This document shows, one piece after another, positions 17,991 to 26,779 of a DNA stretch of 64,000 nucleotides (the first letter of the stretch is position 1; every line of letters starts with the position of its first letter). The notes under the pieces were generated by a model. The model did no database searches, was not told the DNA's origin, and was given only the letters and a program-made list of their open reading frames with translations. Where the stretch lies: assembly GCF_017874575.1 (NCBI RefSeq), contig NZ_JAGGLU010000001.1:124001-188000 (forward strand). The letters are read 5' to 3'. The position numbers and the translations under genes are program-made. This stretch comes from Lactobacillus colini (GTDB lineage: Bacteria; Bacillota; Bacilli; Lactobacillales; Lactobacillaceae).

Positions 17991-18404
17991 CTAAATTGAT
18001 TCGCTATGCATGTACTTTGCTAGTTCTTCGCGAACTAACCAGTAATTTTTAATTCCTATGCTTTTAGAAAAGTCTAACCAGTTTGCGCGTTCTATATCAT
18101 TACCAAGGTCGATATATTTCTTGATAAAGTGTTTAATCATGAAGCTATTAGCCTTAGATTCGCTATGGAGGTGGCAAGCAGAACTAACATCACTATAATT
18201 ACCGCTAATGTCGTTATCGTATTCTTTATGTCCAATTTCGTGTAGAATAACTCTTTCAACTTCTTCATCGGTTGCGTGTATTGGGACTACTATAAAATCA
18301 GGGTCATCATCATTAGTCGGCACTAAAAAGCCAGGACCGTGTATATCTTCATATCTTAGTTCTAAGTTATGATCTTTAAGCATTTGGGTCAGTTGCTTAT
18401 CCAT
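17991..18404 (-). CDS. ImmA/IrrE family metallopeptidase
   Basis: 137-aa zincin-like protein with the catalytic motif HEIGH near residue 55 and a downstream acidic ligand in HSESKANSF. Family members such as ImmA of ICEBs1 cleave the cognate repressor on DNA damage and trigger induction. It lies 5 bp downstream of the repressor gene in the same operon, which supports that role here. Confidence 0.88.
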   Translation of the reverse strand: MDKQLTQMLKDHNLELRYEDIHGPGFLVPTNDDDPDFIVVPIHATDEEVERVILHEIGHKEYDNDISGNYSDVSSACHLHSESKANSFMIKHFIKKYIDLGNDIERANWLDFSKSIGIKNYWLVREELAKYMHSESI

Positions 18405-18409
18405 AACTG

Positions 18410-18799
18410 TTAACCTTCTTTACCTATATAGTATCCTTTTAACATGTTTTTGATTACTTCGCGGTCGTGGTCATCCATCGGCTTACCATCAAAACTACGA
18501 GCATTATCAATCATTTTATCTAGGTCTGTATCTGTAACTTTTTTATTTTCATTAGAAGTTGAAAAACGGGGATCTATTTCAGATTTATCAACATTGAAGA
18601 ATTTAGCTAATTTAATAAGATTATCCTCAGAGGGTAGAGTTTTGCCACCAAAATAATCACTTATAGTACTTCTAGGAATATTGGTTGCTCTTTGCACGTC
18701 TACCTTTTTTAAATTTTTTTGATGTAATAGTTCATTTAAATTAGTTGAAATGATATTTTTTGCTTTTAATTCACTAGGTGTTAAATTACTTCGTCCCAT
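18410..18799 (-). CDS. CI-like prophage repressor (XRE family)
   Basis: 129-aa repressor with an N-terminal HTH (about residues 18-72, KKVDVQRATNIPRSTISDYFGG) and a short C-terminal part with no S24 peptidase domain. This fits a repressor that depends on the adjacent ImmA-type protease for inactivation. GGAGGTAG precedes ATG 18799. It diverges from the early genes across a 146-bp control region with matching dyads. Confidence 0.88.
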   Translation of the reverse strand: MGRSNLTPSELKAKNIISTNLNELLHQKNLKKVDVQRATNIPRSTISDYFGGKTLPSEDNLIKLAKFFNVDKSEIDPRFSTSNENKKVTDTDLDKMIDNARSFDGKPMDDHDREVIKNMLKGYYIGKEG

Positions 18800-18811
18800 T
18801 TTTTTGCTACC

Positions 18812-18896
18812 TCCGAATTAATTTCATCTATATTCTAACATTTTTTCAAAAAAAATTGAAAAAATACTTGATGTCCGACTTAATTCGGTGTAATAT
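18812..18896. promoter_or_regulatory. Lysogeny/lytic switch region
   Basis: Rightward promoter: TTGATG (18868-18873), 17 bp, TAATAT (18891-18896). Its spacer holds the near-palindrome CCGACTTAATTCGG (18876-18889, 12 of 14 symmetric positions); a related CCGAATTAAT lies at 18812 near the repressor start. Between them TTTTTTCAA and TTGAAAAAA form a dyad (18841-18864). Leftward elements ATTGAA/ATTCTA at 18855 and 18832 (minus-strand TTCAAT and TAGAAT, 17-bp spacing) could drive the repressor. Confidence 0.65.
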
Positions 18897-18945
18897 ATTC
18901 ATGTAAGGTCAAGCAAGACCTTAACACTAAGGAAAGGAGAAAGCT

Positions 18946-19071
18946 ATGATTGAGAGCATAATAATAGCCCTTGGCTTAGCTTACGGCTTCTACAAGGTTA
19001 GACTTGAAAGAGCCAAAGCTATCAACCAAGAGCTACAAAACAAAAAGCTCAAACGTGAGCTTAACAAGTAA
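18946..19071 (+). CDS. Small membrane protein, 41 aa
   Basis: First rightward early gene, behind GGAAAGGAGA. A hydrophobic N-terminus (IIIALGLAYGFY) precedes a charged amphipathic helix rich in K, E and Q. Too short to assign. A stable hairpin (GGCGG/CCGCC, with outer CACTA/TAGTG) at 19077-19104 follows. Confidence 0.55.
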   Translation: MIESIIIALGLAYGFYKVRLERAKAINQELQNKKLKRELNK

Positions 19072-19126
19072 TAAAACACTAGGCGGGTAACCGCCTGCTT
19101 AGTGTACGCTCTAATCATAGCAAGAT

Positions 19127-19291
19127 ATGATGATGATTGCAATTAGAATTGCAGCTTTAATTATTGCACTTATCTTAGTTGTAGCATGGTGCTACTACAG
19201 GATTAGATTAGTTAAAGCTAGAAAAGAAGGGCAAAAGTTGCAAGCCCGTTTAAAGCAAAAGGAGGCAGAGGATGCCAAAAATAACCGCTAA
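19127..19291 (+). CDS. Small membrane protein, 54 aa
   Basis: ORF starting with three tandem ATGs. A transmembrane stretch (IAALIIALILVVAWCYY) is followed by a basic/coiled C-terminus, the same architecture as the 41-aa protein just upstream, so the two may be paralogues. It overlaps the next HTH gene by 20 bp in another frame. No strong ribosome binding site is seen. Confidence 0.5.
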   Translation: MMMIAIRIAALIIALILVVAWCYYRIRLVKARKEGQKLQARLKQKEAEDAKNNR

Positions 19292-19460
19292 GGCGGCTAG
19301 GGTTAATGCTAATCTAACCCTTAAAGAGGCTGCTGAAAAATTAGGAATAGCCTATCAAACATTATCTTCTCTGGAAAATGATGAAGATAAAATATCTTTA
19401 GGCTTAGCTAAAAAGATGGCAAAAATCTATCAAATTCCGATGGATTTTATTTTTAAGTAA
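19272..19460 (+). CDS. Cro-like XRE-family regulator
   Basis: 62-aa protein that is almost entirely an HTH domain (NLTLKEAAEKLGIAYQTLSSLEND). Located as the early rightward regulator opposite the CI-like repressor, it is a candidate Cro. AAAAGGAGGCAG upstream is a good ribosome binding site. Confidence 0.75.
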   Translation: MPKITAKAARVNANLTLKEAAEKLGIAYQTLSSLENDEDKISLGLAKKMAKIYQIPMDFIFK

Positions 19461-19495
19461 AACATCCGATTTAAATAGGATAAAAGGAGAAAGAA

Positions 19496-20290
19496 ATGAA
19501 AGAATTACAACTATTTAACTTTGAAGGTAATCAAGTCAGAACGGTTTTGATTGATGAAACACCTTACTTCGTTGGTAAAGACGTGGCAATCATTTTGGAT
19601 TACAAAAATACAAGGGATGCATTAATTAAACATGTTGATAAAGAAGATAAAAGAAACGAGATTGTGAAAGCTTCACAATTGTCGCAAAACGCGACAGGCT
19701 TTATGAATGTTGATTTAATCACTGAATCGGGTGTATATTCTCTGATTTTTGGTAGCAAAATGCCAAACGCCAAAAAGTTCAAGCACTGGGTTACAAGCGA
19801 GGTCCTACCATCAATCAGGAAACACGGGGCTTACATGACACCTGAAAAGATTGAAGAAGCACTTCTTAATCCGGATACAATCATTAACCTGGCTAAGCAG
19901 CTAAAGAGTGAACGTGAAAAACGCTTAATTGCAGAACAGAAGGTTAATGAATTAACACCTAAGGCAACTTATTACGACAAGGTTCTAGCAGATAAATCTT
20001 TAGTAAGCATTTCAATCATTGCTAAAGATTATGGTATGTCTGGTCAAGCAATGAATAAGACATTGCATGAGTTAGGTGTGATTTATAAGCAAGGTAAGAC
20101 TTGGCTACTGTATGCAAAATATCAAAAAACCGGTTGGACACATTCAGAAACGGTAATGGTTAAGAAGAAAGATGGCACTGAAAAAGCAGTTCTCAACACT
20201 AAATGGACTCAAAAAGGTCGCTTAGGCTTATACGAACTGCTTAAGAATAATGATATTTTGCCACTGATTGAACGTGAGGATGTGGCTTAG
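19496..20290 (+). CDS. Phage antirepressor (BRO-N and KilAC/ANT domains)
   Basis: 264-aa two-domain protein. Residues 1-105 are a BRO-N domain (FEGNQVRTVLIDETPYFVGKDVA, then SGVYSLIFGSKMP, FKHWVTSEVLPSIRKHG). Residues about 140-250 are an ANT/KilAC domain (TYYDKVLADKSLVSISIIAKDYGMS). Such proteins antagonise prophage repressors. It sits downstream of the Cro-like gene in the early operon. Confidence 0.92.
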   Translation: MKELQLFNFEGNQVRTVLIDETPYFVGKDVAIILDYKNTRDALIKHVDKEDKRNEIVKASQLSQNATGFMNVDLITESGVYSLIFGSKMPNAKKFKHWVTSEVLPSIRKHGAYMTPEKIEEALLNPDTIINLAKQLKSEREKRLIAEQKVNELTPKATYYDKVLADKSLVSISIIAKDYGMSGQAMNKTLHELGVIYKQGKTWLLYAKYQKTGWTHSETVMVKKKDGTEKAVLNTKWTQKGRLGLYELLKNNDILPLIEREDVA

Positions 20291-20323
20291 GGAGTAGATA
20301 GCCCTAGAAAGAAGTTGAAACAA

Positions 20324-20623
20324 ATGAAATTGGAAGTTAACGATGCGATTCTTACTGAAGCAGTGGACAAGATCATGCGCCAACGTGGTTATGTCCCTGA
20401 AGACGAGCTTACAGGTAAGACGATTACAATTAGGGAATTTGCCAAAAAGTATTGTTACCCACATGGCATTAGCTGGGTAAAGAGTGAAATCTTTTACAGG
20501 TTTAAGCCTGATTGGGTGGCGGACTTATATCCCGGCCGGGGTCGAAGCTTTACAATCTTTGAAAAACCAGCTGCTGAGTGGATGGAAAAACATCGCTCAG
20601 AAATTAACTGGAAATCTGAATAA
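20324..20623 (+). CDS. DUF771 family phage protein
   Basis: 99-aa protein with the DUF771 pattern (TIREFAKKYCYPHGISWVKSEIFYRF and the C-terminal FEKPAAEWMEKHR). These occur in the early region of many Lactobacillales phages and may bind DNA. ATG 20324 is assumed; TTG 20315 is closer to an AGAAAGAAG sequence and is a fair alternative. Confidence 0.75.
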   Translation: MKLEVNDAILTEAVDKIMRQRGYVPEDELTGKTITIREFAKKYCYPHGISWVKSEIFYRFKPDWVADLYPGRGRSFTIFEKPAAEWMEKHRSEINWKSE

Positions 20624-20658
20624 ATGTGTGTGAACAAATTAACTGAAAGGAAATTATT

Positions 20659-20856
20659 ATGCTTAGCAAAAATCAAACCACTCAAGTGGGAGTAGACGTA
20701 AATGGAGCATTCACTAGAAATGCTAGTGAACGCTTGAAAGAAAGCCAACGCCGACAGGAAATTCTCGACGAAAAAGAGCACCGCTTAGCAGTCGGCTTCA
20801 TGGGTTGGGCAATTGTTGCTGTATTCATTGCCTTGCTAGTTGGGTTAGCAATTTAA
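20659..20856 (+). CDS. Small phage membrane protein, 65 aa
   Basis: Hydrophilic N-terminal part (residues 1-45, charged helix) and a single C-terminal transmembrane segment (FMGWAIVAVFIALLVGLAI), so probably tail-anchored. AAAGGAAATT precedes ATG 20659. Function unknown; early-operon position suggests a host-interaction role. Confidence 0.6.
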   Translation: MLSKNQTTQVGVDVNGAFTRNASERLKESQRRQEILDEKEHRLAVGFMGWAIVAVFIALLVGLAI

Positions 20857-20883
20857 GGGACTAAGAGATGAAAGTGAAAGCAA

Positions 20884-20920
20884 AAAAAGAGCCTTGATAC
20901 CCGACATATCAAGACTCAGC
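20884..20920 (-). terminator. Minus-strand terminator in the early region
   Basis: Read on the minus strand, GAG-CTTGATA pairs with TATCAAG-CTC and is followed by TTTTTTT. On the plus strand the hairpin has no U-tail. It would stop leftward transcripts entering the early operon, or mark the end of an antisense RNA. Confidence 0.6.
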
Positions 20921-20970
20921 AAAAAAATATTATTCGCTATTTATTATAGCAGTTTCAATGAGGTTTAAAC

Positions 20971-21450
20971 ATGAAAAACATTTTTGAAATAAATGCTGCA
21001 ATTAAAGCAGTACAAGAAAAGGACTTAGATCCTGAATTGATTCAGGACACCCTAGATAGCTTAGCTTTAGCCAGAGATGAAAAGCTTGATGGTGTAGCGG
21101 GCTGGATCGAAAGCAACAACGCAAAAATTGACTGGCTTTCTGAAAAAATCAAACAGCTTCAAGAAGTAAAGAAACGTTTCAACAATCAAAATACTAGGTT
21201 GATGGATTACCTAACCGCGGCAATTGATAACACTGGTAAGAAAGAAATCAAGACTGAACATCATTTACTTAAGCCTAGAAATTACCGGGCTTCAGTAATT
21301 GTTGAAAGTAGTAAAGATTTACCGGTTGACTACATCAAGTTCGAAGAAATTCAAAAAGTCGATAAAACCAAGCTTTATGAAGACTTAAAGAAGGGTAAAG
21401 AAATTACCGGTGCTTATCTTAAAGAAAACCGTAAAACAAGGATTATGTAA
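20971..21450 (+). CDS. Siphovirus Gp157-like protein
   Basis: 159-aa protein of the Gp157 family of Streptococcus/Lactobacillus phages, proposed in the literature to confer phage resistance or act in replication. The coiled N-terminal half (LDGVAGWIESNNAKIDWLSEKIKQL) and conserved C-terminal part (VDKTKLYEDLKKGKEITGAYL) fit. It overlaps the next small ORF by one base. Confidence 0.85.
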   Translation: MKNIFEINAAIKAVQEKDLDPELIQDTLDSLALARDEKLDGVAGWIESNNAKIDWLSEKIKQLQEVKKRFNNQNTRLMDYLTAAIDNTGKKEIKTEHHLLKPRNYRASVIVESSKDLPVDYIKFEEIQKVDKTKLYEDLKKGKEITGAYLKENRKTRIM

Positions 21451-21578
21451 TGAAATTCTTACAGTTTGTTACAGCTGCAGCTTTAAACAATAGGAAATTA
21501 GCATTATCTATCGTTAAAACTGAAGCTATTGAAAGCAATAAAAGCTTAGATACAGTCTTGCATGAGTACGCCCAATAA
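21450..21578 (+). CDS. Hypothetical protein, 42 aa
   Basis: Short ORF coupled to the Gp157-like gene by a TAATG overlap, with helical, Ala/Leu-rich content. A short non-coding gap of 65 bp with GAGAGGAAAGA separates it from the helicase gene. Real status uncertain. Confidence 0.4.
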   Translation: MKFLQFVTAAALNNRKLALSIVKTEAIESNKSLDTVLHEYAQ

Positions 21579-21643
21579 GCTGCTAATCAGAATTCATTAA
21601 GTGCCTTTGCTATGGCTACTAGGTTATTGAAAGAGAGGAAAGA

Positions 21644-23050
21644 GTGTATAAATTAAGACCCTATCAAACTGAATTAATCAAGAAGATTACTAATTCAATG
21701 AGAAAAGGCAATAAAAAAATCATCGTCCAGTCACCACCTCGCACGGGTAAGACCGTGGTGATGGCTGAAATAGCCCGCAGAACCACATTAAAAAGTAATC
21801 GTGTGATGTTCCTTATTCATAGAAAAGAAGTCCTAGACCAAGCGATTAAAACTTTTAGAGAGCAACAGGTTAATCAGCGCTTGCTAAAAGCTGGTATGGT
21901 TCAAACCTTAACTCGTAGAGTGGATAAGATGACGCATCCACCTAATTTAATTTTGGTTGATGAAGCTCATCACGTTTTAGCCAAGAGTTACCAAAGAATT
22001 TTAAAGAAGTTTCCTGATGCTTATGTGTTGATGTTTACGGCAACTCCACGCAGAACAGGCAAACAACAACTAGATTTAATTGCTGATGATATTATTGTTG
22101 GTCAATCTATCCACGATCTAACTGAACAAGGATTCTTAGCACCGTTTGATTATTATTCAATCGATGATATCAATTCCAAGAAGCTTAAAAAATCCTCTAC
22201 GGGTGATTACACTAAGCAATCTATGGAAGACGCTGTGAGCCGTAAAATTTACGGACACATTGTCGAAAACTATCAACGACTAGCTTCAGGAAAACAAGCG
22301 GTAGTTTTTACTTATTCGATTGAATCAGCCAAAGAAATTACTAAGCAATTCAAGAAAGCTAATATAAGCGCATATGAGCTTGATGGAACGACTGAAGATA
22401 ATCTTAGGAGTCGAGTTGTAAAAGCCTTTAGAAGTAAAAAGATTAGGGCTCTCGTTAACGTTAACTTGTTTACTGAAGGTGTGGACTTGCCGGACGTTGA
22501 TTGTGTCATCATGGCACGACCAACACAGAGCTTAGCCTTATATTTACAGTTTTCAATGCGATGCTTAAATCCTAGACCAGGCAAACGGGCAATTATTATT
22601 GACCATGTTGCTAACTGGAAAACTTTCGGACTTCCTAATAGTGATAGAGATTGGAAAAATGCAATTAAAACCACTGATAGGAGTAAGACAATTAAAAATT
22701 CTACTCCAGAAGGTCCGCAAATCACACAATGCGATTACTGTTTTGCAGTAGTTGAAGTGAAAACTATTAAAGATGGTAGTTGTCCGATGTGTGGGAATCC
22801 TATCAAGGTTCATGACCCGGTAAAAGTTACCAACGATAAGCTAGTGAAGATTGAGCAAGATAGGCAAGCCAAAAAGCGAAAAGAAGTAATTGATAAGATG
22901 ATGCACGATGATTTAGCTAAAAGAGTTGCTAATAAGTCAGTTAGTGAGCTGAAATCTTTCAAAGAATTACAAGTTTATGGAGAACTGCATGGATATAAAA
23001 AAGGTTGGGCATTCTTCATGGCTAAAAGAAAGGGAATATTTAGAAGATGA
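21644..23050 (+). CDS. Phage DEAD/DEAH-box helicase (SF2)
   Basis: 468-aa superfamily 2 helicase. Motif I is PPRTGKT (about residue 30), motif II DEAH (in LVDEAHHVLA), motif III TATP; helicase C has TEGVDLPDVDCV and QFSMRCLNPRPGKR. A C-terminal zinc-finger-like CDYC...CPMC element follows. Start GTG 21644 lies behind AGAGAGGAAAG. It heads the replication cassette and likely unwinds DNA at the phage origin. Confidence 0.92.
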   Translation: MYKLRPYQTELIKKITNSMRKGNKKIIVQSPPRTGKTVVMAEIARRTTLKSNRVMFLIHRKEVLDQAIKTFREQQVNQRLLKAGMVQTLTRRVDKMTHPPNLILVDEAHHVLAKSYQRILKKFPDAYVLMFTATPRRTGKQQLDLIADDIIVGQSIHDLTEQGFLAPFDYYSIDDINSKKLKKSSTGDYTKQSMEDAVSRKIYGHIVENYQRLASGKQAVVFTYSIESAKEITKQFKKANISAYELDGTTEDNLRSRVVKAFRSKKIRALVNVNLFTEGVDLPDVDCVIMARPTQSLALYLQFSMRCLNPRPGKRAIIIDHVANWKTFGLPNSDRDWKNAIKTTDRSKTIKNSTPEGPQITQCDYCFAVVEVKTIKDGSCPMCGNPIKVHDPVKVTNDKLVKIEQDRQAKKRKEVIDKMMHDDLAKRVANKSVSELKSFKELQVYGELHGYKKGWAFFMAKRKGIFRR

Positions 23051-23808
23051 TTACTTTACCTAAAGTAGAAAAATTACAACCAAAAACGCAACCACACAAT
23101 TTTTTCTTGTGGGGAGCTACGATGTCAGGGAAGTCTTACTTTGCTAGTTTCTTCCCAAACCCATTAGTTTTAAACACTGATGGAAATAGTGAACAAGGTT
23201 CAGCACCTAGCATTCAAATTCGCAATATCAGGGATGCAAATGGACATCTTAAGCAATCAGCAATTAAACAACTTGATGATGTGATTACAGCCCTTCAGGT
23301 TGAGAATCCTAAGCGATCTAAGGAACAACAATTCCAAACTTTGGTGGTTGATGTAATTGATGACATCTGTGTAATGATTGAACAGGCTATTTGTATTGAT
23401 GCCGGTGTTCAAGCTTTAAGTGATATTCCTTACGGTAAGGGCTATGCAATGTTTAACACTGCGCTGCAGCAATTCGTAATGGATCTTAAGGCATTGCCGA
23501 TGAATGTAATTTATATCAGTCGCGAAATATCAATTACTGATGAAAATAGTGGTGTAACTACATTCGAACCTAGTCTAAAAACTAAGTACTACAACATCGT
23601 TAACGGTAATTGTGACTTAGTGATTAGAACTAAGAAAGTTGGTGATGGTCAAAATGCTTCATACTTCCGTGAAATTAAAGCAATCAGGACGAAGTATGAA
23701 CCAGAAAACATTACTAACCACCGGGTACTGCAGTTACTTGAGAGCTGCAGCGGAATGTTTACTAAAGAACAAATGGAAAGATTAAAGAATAAGAAAGAGA
23801 GTAAATAA
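23047..23808 (+). CDS. Phage AAA ATPase (nucleotide-binding protein)
   Basis: 253-aa P-loop protein. The Walker A variant is GATMSGKS around residue 22 and the Walker B-like segment is LVVDVIDDI. It belongs to the phage AAA_24-type ATPases that sit between helicase and DUF669 in Lactobacillus phages and probably act in replication/recombination (RecA-like or loader role). It overlaps the helicase gene by 4 bp. Confidence 0.85.
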   Translation: MITLPKVEKLQPKTQPHNFFLWGATMSGKSYFASFFPNPLVLNTDGNSEQGSAPSIQIRNIRDANGHLKQSAIKQLDDVITALQVENPKRSKEQQFQTLVVDVIDDICVMIEQAICIDAGVQALSDIPYGKGYAMFNTALQQFVMDLKALPMNVIYISREISITDENSGVTTFEPSLKTKYYNIVNGNCDLVIRTKKVGDGQNASYFREIKAIRTKYEPENITNHRVLQLLESCSGMFTKEQMERLKNKKESK

Positions 23809-23810
23809 GA

Positions 23811-24389
23811 ATGAGTTTATTAGATGCATTTAACACTTTAAAGCAGTCAGGTTTTGATGCTAAGAAGGACAAAGATTACAACCCTTACAAGGAAATTCCA
23901 GATGGTGAATATTTAGTTTCGCTTGATGGGGTAACTCACAACGCTAAAAATGATAGGGATTTCTTGATGATTAGCTTCATGGTTGTGCAAGGCGAGTATG
24001 AAGGGCAGAAAGAATCAGTCTTCCCAAGTTTGGCAACTAAGAAAGCAAACGGTGATCCAATGCCAAATTCAGTAATTGCACGCGGAATCGCTGAAATTCA
24101 ATTAATTGGTGAAGCTGTAGGTGCTCCAATTCCTGATAGCTGCTTTGCTCATGATAATGAGACAGATGCATATGAAGCAATCGTTCCGGTTTTATCTCAA
24201 GCTAAAAATAAAGTTTTAAAGCTTACTAAGAAAACTACACCTAACAAGCGTAACCCGGACTATCCTTACAAGAATTATGAGTTTGAAAAGGCTGAACAAC
24301 CTAGAGCTTTAGATATTGAAGGTGAAAATGACCCATTTAAAGATAGCAAGAACAATGTAGAGGTTAATGGAAGTGATTTTCCCTTTTAG
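23811..24389 (+). CDS. DUF669 family phage protein
   Basis: 192-aa acidic protein (FNTLKQSGFDAKKDKDYNPYKEIPDGEYLVSLDGV) of the DUF669 family, usually next to an AAA ATPase and primase in siphophages. A single-strand DNA-binding or annealing role is suspected in the family. The acidic C-terminal tail ending SDFPF resembles the SSB tip motif DDxPF. Confidence 0.85.
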   Translation: MSLLDAFNTLKQSGFDAKKDKDYNPYKEIPDGEYLVSLDGVTHNAKNDRDFLMISFMVVQGEYEGQKESVFPSLATKKANGDPMPNSVIARGIAEIQLIGEAVGAPIPDSCFAHDNETDAYEAIVPVLSQAKNKVLKLTKKTTPNKRNPDYPYKNYEFEKAEQPRALDIEGENDPFKDSKNNVEVNGSDFPF

Positions 24390-24399
24390 GAGTTAAAAA

Positions 24400-25200
24400 A
24401 TGCTAGTTAACTTAGTAAATTACGCAGTTAGTTACGCACAACATGGCTTCTCAGTAATTCCAATGGGTGCAGGTAAGAAGCCCTTAATTAAATTCGCTAA
24501 TAAACCAGCCCTTACGCCAGAAGAAGTTAAAAAGTTGTGGGCTAAATATCCACTAGCTAATATCGCACTTAAAACTGATAAGTTTTTTGTGATCGATGTT
24601 GACCGTCACAATAGTGTTGATGGCATGAAAGCTATCAAAGAACTAGGTCATGATGAGTGGTTTAAAGATACCTTAACTGAAAAAACAGCACATGATGGTT
24701 ATCATTTCTTCTTTCAAAAACCGAAAGATGTGGAGATAACTCAACAAATTGGAATGCTTGAGGGCGTAGACCTAAAAGCCCATGTTAATAACTATGTTGT
24801 CGTGGCTCCTAGCAGTAATGGAGATAAAAGATATAAGTGGTTAAATAAAGAACCAATTCGACCGGCTCCGGCCGGTTTGCTGGAATTAATTGAACAAAAG
24901 GCAAAAGAACATAAGCCAGTGACTATGCTTGAAGGTTATCAGTATAAGCCGACTGGTAAAACTCAAACAACTAAGCTTTTCGAAGCAATTGTTAACGGCT
25001 TAGGTCCAACAGGTGGAAGAAATAATGCACTAGCCGCTTTCGTGGGTGGCTTACTTTATCGAAACGTTGACCCGGACGTTGCAGCCAAGCTTGCCGTTTT
25101 AGCTAATGCTGCAACAGAAAGTTCTCTTCCACTTGAAGAAGTTCAAAGAACAGTTAATTCCATGATTGAAAAGGAAGATAGAAGAAGGGAGGCAGAATAG
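24400..25200 (+). CDS. Bifunctional DNA primase/polymerase
   Basis: 266-aa protein with an N-terminal prim-pol (AEP superfamily) domain: YAQHGFSVIPMGAGKKP, then VIDVDRHN (catalytic acidic pair) and GYHFFFQKP. The C-terminal part of about 80 residues (GGRNNALAAFVGGLLYR) matches the primase C-terminal domain. It makes primers for phage replication. Its TAG shares one base with the next gene's GTG. Confidence 0.92.
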   Translation: MLVNLVNYAVSYAQHGFSVIPMGAGKKPLIKFANKPALTPEEVKKLWAKYPLANIALKTDKFFVIDVDRHNSVDGMKAIKELGHDEWFKDTLTEKTAHDGYHFFFQKPKDVEITQQIGMLEGVDLKAHVNNYVVVAPSSNGDKRYKWLNKEPIRPAPAGLLELIEQKAKEHKPVTMLEGYQYKPTGKTQTTKLFEAIVNGLGPTGGRNNALAAFVGGLLYRNVDPDVAAKLAVLANAATESSLPLEEVQRTVNSMIEKEDRRREAE

Positions 25201-26507
25201 TGACCGATGAAATAAAAATCGATGAGAAGAAAGCCGATAAGCTTCGCAAGAAGCAAGTCCAACCACATAAGACAATTTTTGAAATTAAGCGTGATGGAAC
25301 TTTAAAGACTAATTCTGTTAAAAATGTCGTTTTAATCCTTAAAACCGATAAGAACTTACAAAATTTGTTCAGATATAACGAATTCACTGCAGAAATTGAT
25401 GTTGTAAGGGATGCAGATATTCAAACCGACTTTGGCTTAATTGAAATCTCAAAAGGTAAATTCACTGACCAAGTTTCTAACTCAGTTGAACTTTATATTG
25501 AGTCTAGTAATAAATACTTAGGTGCAGCTTTTAAAAATCAAATTATCGATCAAGGCATTTCAAACGTTGCTTATATGGATAAATACAATCCGGTTAAAGA
25601 TTATATGAATAAAGCTTATACCTTATGGGATAAAAAGAAACGTTTAGATAAATTCTTTCATATTTATCTGGGGGCTGAAGAAAATGAAAGTTTAATTCTT
25701 ATTACCAGATTATTCTTTATGGGCGTGGTGGCTAAAATTTATAATCCGAAAGTTAAATTTGATTTTGTTTTGGACTTAGTAGGTGGACAAGGTGCAGGTA
25801 AAACCACGCTGCTGCAAAGTATAGCCCCACTTGGCTTATACACAGACCAGTTTAACAGCTTCACAAATAAGGACGATTTCGAAGTTATGAAAAATGCGGT
25901 CATTGTAAATGATGATGAAATGACAGCTTCAAATGCGGCTAGTTTTGAAGAAATTAAGAAGTTCATCACTATGCAACAATTTGAATACCGCCGCTCATAC
26001 GCTCGTAAATCTGAAAGATTTGCTAAGAAGTTTGTGATGACTAGAACCACCAACGAAAAGCGACACTTAAAGGACCGTTCTGGTGATAGAAGATTTATTT
26101 CAATTTTCGTTAATAAGGCTAAGCAAGAAAAGAGCCCAGTTACTGATTTAACTGATGAGTACATTCAACAGCTTTGGGGTGAAGCAGTGCACCTTTATAA
26201 AAATACCAAGGATCCATTTCTTCTTACTAAAGGTCAGGAAGAATTACTTAAAGAAAATAGAAATCAATTCCGTTACACTTCTGGTCTGGAAGATACTCTT
26301 ATGGATGTTCTTGAAAATAAATTTAAAGGTGCTGAATTTATCCCTAACACGAAACTTGCATTTGAAATTTTTGCAGATAGGGATGCATTAAGCCGTAATA
26401 ACAAAGAAACTCGTGATATTAGATATTACATGAGCCATTTAGGTTATGATACTGGAGCTAGAAGATGGGAAAATGGAAAAGCAGTAAGAGGCTTCAAAAA
26501 AGAATGA
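25200..26507 (+). CDS. VapE-like SF3-type phage helicase/ATPase
   Basis: 435-aa virulence-associated-E-family P-loop ATPase. Walker A is GGQGAGKTT near residue 198, followed by NDDEM (Walker B-like) and TRTTNEKRHLKDRSGDRRFI (sensor/Arg-finger region). In phages these proteins are replicative helicases partnered with a prim-pol. Start GTG 25200. The iteron cluster begins at its stop codon. Confidence 0.9.
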   Translation: MTDEIKIDEKKADKLRKKQVQPHKTIFEIKRDGTLKTNSVKNVVLILKTDKNLQNLFRYNEFTAEIDVVRDADIQTDFGLIEISKGKFTDQVSNSVELYIESSNKYLGAAFKNQIIDQGISNVAYMDKYNPVKDYMNKAYTLWDKKKRLDKFFHIYLGAEENESLILITRLFFMGVVAKIYNPKVKFDFVLDLVGGQGAGKTTLLQSIAPLGLYTDQFNSFTNKDDFEVMKNAVIVNDDEMTASNAASFEEIKKFITMQQFEYRRSYARKSERFAKKFVMTRTTNEKRHLKDRSGDRRFISIFVNKAKQEKSPVTDLTDEYIQQLWGEAVHLYKNTKDPFLLTKGQEELLKENRNQFRYTSGLEDTLMDVLENKFKGAEFIPNTKLAFEIFADRDALSRNNKETRDIRYYMSHLGYDTGARRWENGKAVRGFKKE

Positions 26508-26764
26508 CAGTACTGACAGTATCCTGACGGTTACTGTCATGGACTCAATCCATTGAGAGAGTAGGACTGTTATATGGTTACTGACACCATGACAGTAATA
26601 TTAGAATAAACTTTTATAAATAATAATTAAGTAATAGTAATTAATATTTATATAAAGTTATAGGAAAAATTTCGTTTTACTGTCAGTAAAGTTTGTTAAA
26701 GCCTTGAGGGAGTAAGAATTAATAGCATGACAGTAACTGTCATTTTACTGTCACGGAACTGTCA
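26505..26764. repeat. TGACAGT iteron cluster, probable phage replication origin
   Basis: Nine exact copies of TGACAGT in both orientations lie at 26505, 26514, 26590 and 26728 (plus) and at 26533, 26679, 26736, 26747 and 26758 (minus). TGACGGT at 26525 is a one-base variant. A very AT-rich stretch (26597-26670) lies between the two groups, like an unwinding element. Iterons plus an AT-rich region directly after primase and helicase genes are typical of theta-type phage origins. No ORF is present. Confidence 0.75.
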
Positions 26765-26779
26765 ACCAGGAGGTAAAAA

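Noticed and set aside
22312-22813. Two minus-strand ORFs opposite the phage helicase
   Set aside because: They overlap clear helicase motifs on the plus strand and look like frame shadows.
25739-26164. 141-aa minus-strand ORF opposite the VapE-like gene
   Set aside because: Shadow of a well-supported ATPase gene; no start signal and no family resemblance.
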